DNA of 64,000 nt from Diprion similis (Eukaryota > Arthropoda > Insecta > Hymenoptera > Diprionidae): assembly GCF_021155765.1 (NCBI RefSeq), contig NC_060115.1, positions 8,164,493 to 8,228,492 of the forward strand. The letters run 5' to 3'. Under the pieces are notes generated by a model, which made no database searches, was not told where the DNA came from, and was given only the letters and a program-made list of their open reading frames with translations. Position numbers and translations under genes: made by a program. Shown here piece by piece: positions 49,401 to 61,397 of the stretch. Numbering within the stretch: position 1 is the stretch's first letter; each line of letters starts with the position of its first letter.

Positions 49401-52400
49401 TGGGTGGCGTGTGCTGGGCTTCTGTTCCTCGGTATATGAATGCACATACAGGATAGGTTTCAGGCTCGTTCACTTCTCGAGACACTAACGTAAACACCTT
49501 GTCTGGACACGTGTCCCCTCTATTTTATAAGCATCTTATATATACGCACGCGTATAGTGTATTTACACATCTCTCTATAGGTGGTGAGCACTATAGGTGC
49601 GTGTATTCATGTATATACACGTAACGCACATCACTAACACATTCACTATTCCTACTTAACAGCGTCGCGGGTTTCATTCATAAAATCATGAGAGCAAAAT
49701 TCCCGTTTCAATGAAACTAACCCGCAACAAGATGCCCTGAAATCTGGTTTAAGTACGTAAGAATAAATCGATTACGCCGAAATTTCATTCCAATGACTAC
49801 GATTATACTCGATCAATCGCGGAATTGAAAACTGCATAAATGCGAAAGTCATCTTCTTACACACGGAGTGATCGCGATTTATCATACGAAGCTCAGTGAT
49901 ATTTTCTCACCCTTTTAGGGTTGACGGTGGTAGATTTTTTTTTTTTGTTTTCTGTTTTTTGTTTTACGACTCTTTTTATGGAAAGTCAACAGGAAAGAGC
50001 TGCGATTTTACGAGCCCTCCACGACCCAATCTTTTCTGTTTCCGTTATCAGCAGAAATATAACATGTATGTTTGTAATAACGCGAGAAATTAGCTGCTAA
50101 ATAAAAATGAATCTACAAACAAGATTGAAAACAAGGAAGACCGCGATTCGGGATAGAAAGTCTAAGTACAGTTTGGTTAGATGAATGGCCTCGCGATGAA
50201 TCCGTGGCGAAGATTATGAATGAATTAGGAACATGGAACGACGTGTATCTACTCGACGGTTTATCGTCGGTCTGTTATACTTACTATGCAGGGGTTAAGG
50301 ACACAGGCTCTAGCTTTAGAGAGTGAAGAAAGTCACCGAGTAAAGAAAGTGTGTCGTCGTTTTGAGAAAATAAATAAATTTCCATAAAGCTTCTTCGGCG
50401 ATGGAGCTAGCCCAGATCACCGTGACAAAATTTTTGTTTACGTCCCCGCATGTGCAGAAGTGATGCCACTGCAGGAGCGGATAGAATATATTATACATAC
50501 ATTTTTTCTTCTTTTTATTGTTCAAAGAAAAATGAGCAAGAATCAAAATATCAGCTGTTCAAGCTAATTCCACCATGAAAATAATAATAATAATAATAAT
50601 AATAATCGACCGAGCGTCATCTTATCTGAGAAAATGGCCTCCGAATTTATCGAATTATATAACTTTTTCAAACATCTTAAAATTTCTATTTTATAAACAA
50701 TTGTTTACATTTTGTACCATTTATGACTATGTAAACCATAGACACACGTTATAGGATGAATATATGACTATAAAAATGGCGATAAACCGGTGCATCTAGT
50801 CTTCTAGCTATTGTACCAATTACAAGTCTCATTTACAAAACTTTCCGTCAAAATTTCAGCGAACGTGCGATAAATATTAGCTGACTGCAGGAAGAGAGAG
50901 TTTTCCGGATAAATAACGTGTACCGTCCAGATGCATTTAGGTGTGTACGTAAGTACGTAGGCACGGTGTTCTGGGTTGCGTCGCGGCGGCTTGCCGCGCA
51001 CTTCGATGAAGGCACCCTCTGCATCATCCCTTATACGTTATACCAAAGTTCCAGCAGGCCCCCTGGTTCACTTAGCTATCGCGATTATTTCATAATAGAT
51101 ATACCGGGCCCCCAGGGGACTCGAGATATAGTCGGCTGTTATCAAGCTTCCTCCCCCCCCCCCCCATCCCCATCGCCGTCCTCACGATGCCGAGACACCA
51201 GGACACCGCCACATTCCTCACCCTGGACCAGATCAGACACCGGGACCAGAACACCGGGCCCGTATCGAAACAGACCGCGACATTTTCACCCTGAGTAAAG
51301 CATTCAGTATAACGGGCAATTCTAGTGCTGCATGCCACTAAAAATAATACGTCACTCAAAATGCCCGACTTTTGTTTTCCGTTATTATTACTAGCGGTTT
51401 TCATGGGTGTAATTATTTCTATGGACACACGGTAGTTGAGATTTTATTTTCGCAGTCAAATCTCGACTGTAATCATACATCAGGAATTGTCGTAGAGTAG
51501 CGAATGGAATTGAGTGTTGATTCAACGGCTTAACGATTAATGAAATGCCTCGTTTCTCTCTCTCTCTATCTCTCTTTTGGAGAAGAGCCGGAGACACGCG
51601 AGACCACCAGCCTCCTAATCGGCGTTCTAATAATGTGAATTTAACCGCGCTTATAAGCCGCACCTTCGAGTCGACGGCGTGCAGGCGCAAAGATCAAAGA
51701 GTGAAAAAATTAGTCGGTGTAAGTGTGCTGTGCTCCTCGAAACGTCTTTATTGACGGAGCTAGGCGGCTTTCGTCTTTGATAAGAGATGAAGCGCGTCGC
51801 CTCCCACACCCCAGTTTCCACGTCTGCCTACTTTCTGCTCGAGAATATATATATATATCTAGCTTCTTCTCTACCTTTCTCCCTCGTCTGCGGGTCCCTC
51901 CACATAATCCATACCCACACAGGCACGAGAAGAGAAAAAGAGAGTGAGATAGAGAGATAGAGAGAAAGTGAGAGAGCTTTTCTTCGGGGTGTAGGTACCT
52001 GCCATCATGCGACCCCATATATGTACAGCCACTTCACTTTCGCTCGTATCTGCCGAAATGTCAAAGGAGAGAATGAAAGCTCCGAGAATCCCGGCTTTCA
52101 AGATCCTCTAGAACTCAAAACTTCCCACCGAATTTCCTCGTCTGCGGTAGAGAGATTTGGTAGATTTTTACTACCCCATTAAAATCGACTTAATTTCATC
52201 GAAAAAAATCTGCATTTAGGAAGGAAATTCGATTGCGAAATTTAAGGGATGGGTAATTTCTTCCTGGAGAACAAGGTGGACGGTTTTTTGTTCGCACTTA
52301 GAGTAGGCTTGGAGCTACACCTGCGAGTTTTAGACGCCATGAGCCAGCCTGCAAGAAACGGCGAGTGGAATTCGGATGGATGAGGCGCCAGTGGTGAGTT

Positions 52401-54456
52401 TTTATTTGTTACACCATGGGAAAAGGTCGTTAAAGAATTTTTCACGCCGACATTCTCGAGGACTTTGCGGTCCAATTATCTCTCCGCCTACTTCAACTTA
52501 CTTTACTTCTATTCCTACTTTATTTTCCAAGTTATCTGAAATTCTGTAATCTTCTTCCTTAAGCATATGAATTTACATTGTTACCAATGTACCGACTGTA
52601 CTCTTCTGCGGTTCTTAAGGACTCTTGATCCCAAAGCCTCACTTGTCACACAAAGTGACGCAAGTTGCGGAAAATGCAGAGGGACAATAGCCGAATCCAT
52701 AAATTGCAGAGGATGGCATCTGGCCTGGGCAACGTCCGATTCTAAATACCAGACGTTTCTACTTTCCTGGCTGATTACACGCCGGGCATGCATCACCGTG
52801 AATCTTATCGCTAATTGCAGTCTTTACATTCATCACTCCTGCACGTACGTTAATTGTAACCCTCTGACATTTTATGATGCCGTCGCATAATCTGATTTAT
52901 CATTTCGTCCCCTTATAAAACAGGCGGTGAAGTGGAAGGCCTCTTCTTGCGGTGGTTAGCTTTTTTCTGATTCTTCTTATATTCCACCCTGCGCAGTCTC
53001 GTCAAAACAGGTAAAAGGAAGTGAGGGGTCAACTTTGCTGCAAAAGGAGAGAAAGAAAAAAAAAAACGGACGCGCTTTTGGTTCTTGAAAGAAATTTATT
53101 TATGCGAACAGGTTCAAGACGGGGTATTTAATTCCCCGGGGGGATGAAACCGAGTTGTACCGCCTAGACGAGACACGCCGTTTTGTTTGTTGTTTGGCCT
53201 TTTTTTTCTCCCCGACTAATTTTATTCACGCTACCGTTTGCCGCGAGGCTTTGTCGGTCTCGAACTCTCACTTTTTACACGGGTTTTAACCCTCGGAGGA
53301 AACACGTGACTACTTACGGGACGCTAGATTCCCGTCCTCTTTTGGACCCTCGGTAATTCGAACAAATTTGTATAAATCCGCTCAAGCTTCATCCACTTTC
53401 AAGGATACCCGACTTAGCCTGTGCTTATAATGCTTCATGATCGTCATAATTTACTTTTTACGCGGAGACTCGATTTTTTTACGATCAATTAATTGATCGT
53501 GACAAAGGAAAAATATATTTATACCGTGCTTTGAAAGTATTATCTGTCACTTAATATCGCGCTCTTGAAAATGAAATTAGCGATGTAATTAATCAATGTT
53601 CAAATTTTGTGAAAATTAGAATTATGTGTGTGTGTATAATCAGCAATTGTTGAACCGAATGAATAACAAATTTTCCCAAAACTACTGAGCTTTGCGAAGT
53701 TTCAAAATTTCGTGGAACCCGCAGCTTCATTTATTTATTATATAATAAATCGGTTTAAGTTTGTTACTGTACTTTTTCGTAATGGATCTGATAACGTATC
53801 CGCCTCATAACGAATTACGTATGGTATGTACGTACGTGTGAGAGCGAGAGTAACGAGAGTTAGGATTAAGTACTTAAGTATATTTCACGAAAAGAGAAGA
53901 AAACCAAAGACAGAACGAACTTAAGCTAAACCGAGATTTTGCTGAATCGTTTCGTTTAAAAGTAAAATAGAGAAGATAAAGAATTACGAGAATCGAGTGT
54001 ATTAATTGAAGTGAATTGTTTATTATTAATTTTGTTGGCCATCAGTCCCCGGGTGACATTTTCTATCCTGTTTTCCTGAAACGTATGTTAATAAATGTTG
54101 AAAATTGTTGCCGGGATACTCAAGCTAAATCTTAATTCAACTTTCGTCTGTATATACTATCTCCCGATTGAAATTCCTTTAACAGGTTGAAAAGTGCATA
54201 ATATAAATGGTCAAAAAATATTTCTGTTTCAGTATTACAATAATAAATTATCGATGGCTCATTTCTGAAAACAATATGGCGAAGGCAAGCTCGTAAAGTA
54301 AAATACCTCTTGCATTACTCGGCTGTAAGCCGTCGTCGGGGCGCACAACAACTCTATACGTATATATGCTACATGCGATCCAATTTACTAATTGAATCGT
54401 TCAGCCGATACGTCGACGCCTGGGCGCCGGGACGCCGTTGCGTGGGAGTCGAAATC

Positions 54457-54472
54457 CCGCCTCCGCAGGCGG
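54457..54472. other. GC-rich hairpin upstream of Hand
   Basis: A perfect inverted repeat CCGCCT-CCGC-AGGCGG lies in a short GC-rich patch (about 54,410-54,545) within otherwise AT-rich sequence, about 450 bases before the first Hand codon. It may belong to the promoter or 5'UTR. It is not a tRNA: no matching acceptor stem is found. Confidence 0.35.
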
Positions 54473-54906
54473 AGCTTGTAAGGTATCCACCCCCGCCGCA
54501 AGCTCTTAGGGTCGGTAAAATCCCGGGCTGAGTCTGAGCAACGGAGAAGTTAATCCCCGATCCTAACGCCAGTATCATTCCAACCGTTTTCTCAGTCACG
54601 CCGCGCACGCGTCCTTCTAGTATAGAAAAATTCACCGAGATTAATAACGAATAATTCCGTTACGTCATCCTTCGTTCGACACGTGTGTGACGATACTTGT
54701 CCTCCACTTTTGTTGGTTTCCGTTTCTTATATTTTTATTTTTTTTTTCTTCTACAACTGTGCTTTCAAGGGCCGTAAGTTCCGCTGTAGAAATTTTCTAC
54801 GCATTCGGTAACCCGGGGAGGTTACAACCCCCGCAGAATTCGAACAGGATCATCTTCGGTCTGTCTGTTCTTTGAGCCACAGTGACGCGTGACTCGAAGA
54901 GTAAAA

Positions 54907-57900
54907 ATGTTGGGCGGCTACGAGGCTCAAGCAGAATACTACCCTCAATGGCATCAGCCTTACAATTACATGACCCAGCTACCCTACGGTGAGTTTTTCA
55001 CATTTCTGAATAAAAAATATATCACGTTTTTTGTTTTATTTTTAATCGAATCCCAAGTTCAGACAAAACCCCGTTAATTTCTCGTCTTTCGTCCGACTTT
55101 CAGGACCCGTCGGAGTTCCGGACCCGGTCGAAGTTCATTCGACGTATTGGCCGGCGGCGGACTCTGGAATATCCGGGGGCAGTTCGGGGGCCGGAAGTCC
55201 GGCGGCTTCGACGCCGCCGTTGATCGAAGAGATCGGGGTTCAGGAATCTTCGCACTATTCTCCCTCGTCGCATTCCTCTCACTACTCGACGACGATGACG
55301 ACGACGACGACGAACCACCACCACCATCACAATCACAATCACCACCATCATCATCATCAACAGTATAACGCCCATCAGATGACCAATGCCCCTGGGCACC
55401 AGTCTTACCCCGGATTGATGTACCAGGCTTGTCAGACTGACTCTGCGAATCGCCAGAGCGAATTCCTCGGTGGCTCGTTGCAGCCCTCCGACCACCTTCA
55501 ACGCCTCCACGACGTCAGGGAAGGGATGGTCGTCAGGCCGAAACGGAGGAATACCGCGAATAAAAAGGAGAGACGACGCACCCAGAGTATTAACAACGCC
55601 TTTGCCGATCTCAGGGACTGTATACCGAACGTACCGACCGACACGAAACTTTCCAAGATAAAAACTCTCAGGCTTGCAGCTTCCTACATTGGCTATTTAA
55701 TGGCGGTTCTCGACAGCGACGAGGGAGAGGAACCCCAAAGTTTTAAGGCAGAAATTTTGTCGAGTAGCAGGCGTAACAAGTCTCAACAAAACGCGGTGAG
55801 TCAATTTTATCCAACGTTGTTGTTACGGGGTTGGAAAATTTATCAATTGGGGGATGAAAAACAAGGGAGACACGATGCACGCTAAATTCACACGGAGAAA
55901 GGATTTTCTGCCAAATTTTATTCCGCCAGCTTTTGGGCTCGACGTATATCGCCACGATTTTAGGCACTGAACGTTAAAAGGATCAGAAAGGGATCTTTCC
56001 GCAGTTTTTTTTTTTTCGTTTTATTTTCTTTTTTAACAGCGTTAATGGGTTACCGCGTTGACAAGTAGAACATAAATTGTAGTCCTTGTATAAGATAAAG
56101 CGAGTAAAGTGGTTGACACGGATATGTATAACGTGAAAACAAAAATCCTAGGGAATATCCGAGATCTTAATCTGCCATTACTTATACGCAAATTAATAAT
56201 ATTGTTAAAAGAGATGTGGTGAAGTGATGATTTACGTGCAGGTGTGCGAAGAAAGCGCGTCACTCTTGTACTTTACAAAGTTTCGAAAAAGCTTAAGAGG
56301 CATAGTTTGAGGTCAGGGTTTGCTTACAAGTAAAGAGGAGATAAAATTTACGTTGTGGTATCGTTTCAAGACGATTCATTATTAAAGCTTGTCCCAGCTC
56401 GGCAGATTAGTATCAAAAAATGAAAACCACAAGAATATTGAGGAGCCGAGGATTGACGTCGGTGATCTTGTAATTCTAAATGCTCAAGCGTCAAAATGTT
56501 GAAACGTACTAAGAATCTACGTTTCTTTTTTTTTTACCCCTTCTTCTCTCAATCAAACCAGTTAAAAACTCATCGCCTCGACTCACTTGCTGCTCGGTAG
56601 CACGTCGGAATTTTTTCTCAGCTTAACACCGTACGGGATGAGAGTTCGGTAATGAATAAGTGACGAGACTTAGGTTTGAACGTAATTTCATAAACTTCGT
56701 TGGATAAAAAGGCAGGTCCTAGCTCTATGCAAGATCGTGATCTGAAAGCGGATTTAGAAAAAAATCCTAGGTTCACAACAAATGGCAAATGTCCGCAGTG
56801 TGAGGGTCTTTTTTTCGAACAGTAGTTCATACCGCAAAGCTTTCGTCACGCTACGTTGATCTTGTTTTTTTGTTCAAAACGAGTGTAAAAAAATGGCGCA
56901 AGTTTCCAGATAATTACGTTAAAATTCTTAAAAAACAAACCGGCGATCGCGATCGACTAAGATAAATACGTTGAAGGTGAAATATAACATAAATCACGTT
57001 TACGCTTAACGGTGTGATGTTTGATTGAAAAAAATAAAAAAAATAATACATGATCTGCGGATGATTATAGTCGGTAAAATTATATATTACAATGGCGATT
57101 ATATTTATTTATTCAGTCTAAACGCGTAGAACATCCACCCACCGCATTCCGACGGACGCGTGTTTTAATAAAAAAATTTTATCTTCATCTCAGGCATCGC
57201 GCTTGTCGCAGTAGACTGCGTTGATTGATTTGAGATGAAAATTGTCCCGAGATTCGACGAAAGGTTGGTTAGCACTTTGACCAACCAAATCTCGAGCTCG
57301 AGTAGTGTGACGCTCTTGCTTTTTTCACTGTTTATAACAACTTAATAAAGCTGCTAGCGTTCGCAGTACACTGGCCGAAAGTAAACACGAACCGCAGCCT
57401 GACTCAAGCGGTTTCATCCACTCTGCATTCGTCGATGAGAGCCACGGAAAACCTCGGTTACATATTCATAATTACAAACTGTGATTCGCTCGTCTCGTCG
57501 CTGCTTCGTCAGTCACACGTCTCACAAACGACGTTATCAGGATTTAAATTTCGGGAAATTGGTTCTCGGCTACTAATCGGAGTCGAAAATTTCAGCGTAA
57601 AGTTCAAGTCTAAAGTGTGTAAAAAAAAAAAAATTCTGAATGAATGAATAAATTTAAGAGAATATTCGATTTGACACGAAAGTATGAACGATTGTACGAA
57701 AATCTATACTATAAAAACTATATCTTACCGGTACTCAAGGCAATTTGTCTACTCGACCGCGATAAATCGACGATAAACGACCTTCTCTTTGTTTTTTATT
57801 TAATTTTTTTATTTGAATTATCCAACGTGAAGAGATGTGCAATTCAGTTTTCTAGCCAGTGAGAAAGAAAGGATGAAGATAATTTCACGGATTATATATC

Positions 57901-58440
57901 TGCAGCATCCTATTTCGGAAGTCGCGTCATCGCAAATTACGATCGCCTTGTGCGGTCGAGTGATTTGTCGGTAGAAGTAGGTATAACGCATCAGAAATTT
58001 GGACATCTTTTCTGGTAGCAGGGTTAGTTTCGCGACATGGGAGGTCTTCGGTGGCGATTAGCTTCCGTGTTTTTCACCTGACGGTCAGACCGCTTCCGTA
58101 ATAATTTTTCATCCTAGCTCGACAGATTAAGCCGGTTGAAGATTTTCGCGGTTTCTCTTTGTAATTTCCAACGATTTCTTCACCCACATTATAGGCACAC
58201 GGATTGTGGCGTGTCGAAGTCTTTTCGGCATGAAGATAATTAAAGTTCGATGTCGAACCGTGGATTGTTTCCGATTCGTAAGTGCTCTGAACTTTATGTA
58301 TTTTTGCAACTGTGTTACAGATCGAGACTTCCGGTCAGAGCACTTCCTTGGCACAAGAAGAAGGCCCTAAGGGTAAGGGTAGAACTGGATGGCCACAGCA
58401 TATGTGGGCCTTGGAACTGAAGCAAGAACCTCAGGCCTGA
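54907..58440 (+). CDS. Hand: Hand bHLH transcription factor, copy 1 (complete)
   Basis: Three coding exons, 54,907-54,988, 55,104-55,795 and 58,321-58,440, with introns of 115 bp (phase 1) and 2,525 bp (phase 0), give 297 residues. The bHLH lies at about 175-230: basic region [20 protein letters not shown], then [21 protein letters not shown] and [15 protein letters not shown]. The last exon carries the Hand-specific C-terminus [17 protein letters not shown], which identifies Hand rather than Twist or other class A factors. The N-terminal half holds a Tyr/Gln-rich start, [13 protein letters not shown], a Thr run and a His-rich stretch (about 99-112). Hand acts as a nuclear dimer binding E-boxes; in Drosophila it serves heart, circular visceral muscle and blood progenitors. 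A second Hand gene follows 3 kb downstream on the same strand. AATAAA at 58,802 and 58,808 fits the 3' end. Confidence 0.96.
55796..58320 (+). other. Second intron of Hand copy 1
   Basis: GTGAGT at 55,796 and TGTGTTACAG ending at 58,320 join two phase-0 exons. The 2.5-kb interior is AT-rich with no recognisable exon. In Drosophila a cardiac and haematopoietic enhancer of Hand lies in an intron, so this is a candidate location, but I found no decisive motif cluster. Confidence 0.8.
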
Positions 58441-58813
58441 CTGCAGGATGGCGCAGAGAAAAAGTCGAGGAGTTGATTGATCGGGAAGAAGAGAATTTTT
58501 ACGAACGTAACGAATTGTGTAAAACAAGAATCCTGAAAAGAAAAAAAAAAGAACGTAACCGTACCTGTAAATAATACCGATTGTATATTACTGCTCTCGT
58601 GTACATGTATGTATGTAAATAAGAAGTTAATTGGATCGATTTTTTTCATTCCGTGAATTTTTTTTTGTTTTTGTTTTTCTTCTCTGAATTATATTTTTAC
58701 CTACCAAAGAGTATTACTGTATAATATGATTCAACTATGTATAGAGTTAGGGGAGTATGATTTTCGAGAGATACATATTTGTAAAAATTTTGTATAAAAT
58801 GAATAAAAATAAA
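58441..58813 (+). other. 3'UTR of Hand copy 1
   Basis: AT-rich sequence following the TGA at 58,438-58,440 and ending at two overlapping-style signals, AATAAA at 58,802-58,807 and 58,808-58,813. Confidence 0.55.
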
Positions 58814-61397
58814 AGAAGAACAAAAATAAAATGAATACAAAGAAAAATACACATATTCAGTGAACACTAATATGAACGTGAGTAAGTCATTTAAAATAAT
58901 ATCTTTATCGACCATTTTCTTTCCCATAATAGTTTGTTATAAACCTTGCAGAAGAATCGTCGAAGAAACGTGAAACAGTTAGACTGGATTAATAGAAGTC
59001 TAAAAATGATTAACGCGATGTAAGTACAGTAAGCATGGTATAAAAGATCGACGTGCTTTCGAGGCTTGAATGTCACGGCAATAAATGGCTAATCACAGTA
59101 AGCTAGTTGTGTTTGAAAATTATATACGAATAAAAAGACGAAGTCTAGGCGTGAAATTAGAAAAATTTAATATTGCACTAAAGAGCAAGTTATTCATCGA
59201 CAAAGGAAAGGAACTGAAAGTATAGGTCAGAGGATGAGCGGGAGCATGTAGGCCAGGTTTTTCAGGACGCCTATTTCGTGTCCTGCTGTGGCGCATGGCC
59301 TGGCGCCAGAATTCTGACGTAACCCAAAACCAGCGGACGCAAAGGGACAATTGAGGGTATCAATTGCAGAAGGACGCCTGTCGAACTGTTGTTTCCTTTT
59401 AGACGTTGTCCAAGTGTGCGTACGCATTTTTTCTTCCCAAACTATAATCTATGAAACGTAAGTGTGTGTGCAGCTAGCTTTGAATTTTCAACAAATAGAA
59501 GAAGCTAAAAACCCCCAAAAAAAAAAAAAACACAGACATGCGAGGTATAAAGAAAAAGTCTATATCATTTGGAGATGGAATGTTGCGGATTAACTGCCGT
59601 TTAATCGCTCGACAACTCGATCTATTTAAATAAAATCACTCGTCATTTTAATGAATCCCGAACTGTTCGGAGAAGATCGCGTCTCGGTATACCGTCGACT
59701 GAAATGACCAATGTAGATGTAACGCAACGGCGCGACGGTGCCACTGGTTAAAAGAAAAAAGAACGTAAAAAGTTTTGGGGGCGACAAGAATTCGACCCTG
59801 CCAACATACAAAACTCGCACGATCAGAGGAGTGAGTAAATATTTGACGTAGAGCTTTCAGAGCGTCGTCGATAGCGGTCCTTACCAATCTAAACATTTCA
59901 AATCTCATCGCGTGTCTTGCCATATACATACGATAGAGTATAGAGCGTGTCGCAGAGTCGTTATGTATGTACTATACACGTAGGTATGTATGTATACTCG
60001 ACAAAGTGTACGACGGCATATAAACGATCCTCTATGAGACACAAAGTAATTAGAGAACCGCGTGAGCGCATTTGTCAGCCTCCAATTATAACGCCCATGC
60101 CAGAGTATAATGTCACGAATTTGTTTACGAATGATTTGATTCGGTCGCGACTTTCGGCTCATCTTCACCGTGCGAATGTTTAACCCTGGCACAAACAAGT
60201 GACCGAACTACCTGCATGCCTATATCCTCGATATTCTCTAAATCTAAATGGTTTCATCGAGGAACCCGATCGGCTTCGGATCGTCGCGTCGAGAAGGAGG
60301 CCGGAAAGTTTACATCGGCAATTACGAAGCTGACACTCCCGCCCGCAGGAGGGCAGCAGCCCGGAAAGAGTCCCTATTTGTCAACGACGAAGATGCACGC
60401 TCTTCCTTTGCCTCATCTCTCTCTTTCTCTCTTTCTCTCCTCTAGGTGTTCCGGGGCTGACCGGAACGGTCAGGGAACCACCCCTTGAGTATCGGACTCT
60501 TGACCAAGCAGAGGCTTCTCAAGACATTTGACACTAATGCGACAACTCCGCGTCGCCGAGCGGGATAAGTTATGTGACTTTTGGTGCCAACGAGCCGCAA
60601 GCTCGACTGCGAAACGTGCGCTTTTCGCCCCTCCGTTTGTCGGAAGCGTATGACGGTATGACGGTATGACGGTCGAGGTATCTTCATCATACACATGCAG
60701 GTGGTAGTATGCAGGGGTGGTATACAGTCGGAAGAGAGTTATGACCGATTATGGACCGCGTGACTGAAGACAAAGAGAGACTGTCAGGGTGAGAGAGAGA
60801 GAGAGAGAGAGAGATGGAATCGGGTGGCGGGAGAAAGAGGATACAGGGGAGAAGGTTAATCCTATAAATTGATGTTCGGAGAGGGGGCGAAAGCGGAGCG
60901 AGAGATATGGAGGAATAAAGGAAAAGGCGGAGCTTCCGAAGCGCACGCGGACGAGCCGGAGTTGAGGATGAGGATGAGGCCGCGTATAGCACCTCGCGGT
61001 GTGGGTGTCACAGGAAAGTCATCGCAGATGGTTGCGGCCGGAGGATATTCATTTGTCATTCCGGGCATCGGGCGTATGTGCACAGACGGTATAGTTGGAT
61101 CGTTAAAGTATCGTTAATTTTCCGTCCCCGTCGCTCGTCGAGCGGGCAAGTCGCCAAAGGCGCGAGTAGTGAGTGCACCGGTTAAAAGTGTCAAAATATG
61201 CGAATCCATTAGCCGGAGAAGACCAGCCGAAGATAAATTGGACTTTGCAGAAACGGATAAACTACCGCGTCAAGAGCCGTCGGTCAACTTTGACTGTCAA
61301 ATGTCAAATTTGCGGTGACTTTACAGTGTGGACTAGAGTTGGACCCGCTCGGTGCCGCCGGGTAATTGATCGATCTTGAACAAAGGCGTGTTCCATA
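58814..61397. other. Spacer between the two Hand genes
   Basis: About 2.6 kb. It holds (TATGACGG)3 at 60,649-60,672, a (GA)12 tract at 60,791-60,814 and a TATAAA at about 60,863 that could belong to the promoter of copy 2, about 535 bases before its ATG. A plus-strand open frame at 60,248-60,445 matches no family. This region must contain the promoter of copy 2 and possibly enhancers shared by both genes. Confidence 0.45.
60791..60814. repeat. (GA)12 microsatellite
   Basis: Twelve uninterrupted GA units near the putative promoter of Hand copy 2. GA tracts can bind GAGA factor in insects, so a regulatory role is possible but unproven. Confidence 0.9.

Larger units (their letters stand above)
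42036..54906. other. Gene desert upstream of the Hand pair
   Basis: About 12.9 kb without a recognisable gene. It contains a GC-richer stretch at about 43,900-44,500 whose open frames on both strands match nothing I know. Simple repeats include T23 at 43,564, (TG)8 at 45,421, (AAT)n at 50,581-50,606 and C13 at 51,153-51,165. Purine-rich or pyrimidine-rich patches lie near 51,550 and 51,930. Candidate NK-2/Tinman and GATA motifs lie at 45.3-46.5 kb. Long non-coding flanks are typical of developmental transcription factor genes, so cis-regulatory elements of Hand are the likeliest content. Confidence 0.5.

Noticed and set aside
54430-54475. tRNA-like B-box (GGAGTCGAAATCCC) near the Hand promoter
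   Set aside because: There is no acceptor stem, D-arm or anticodon arm at the required spacing, and the T-loop does not match the consensus.
55100-55510. 136-codon minus-strand frame opposite Hand exon 2
   Set aside because: It is the antisense shadow of the His/Thr-rich and Gly/Ser-rich Hand coding sequence.
60248-60445. 65-codon plus-strand frame between the Hand genes
   Set aside because: It ends in Ser/Leu low complexity from a TCTC tract and has no homologue I recognise.
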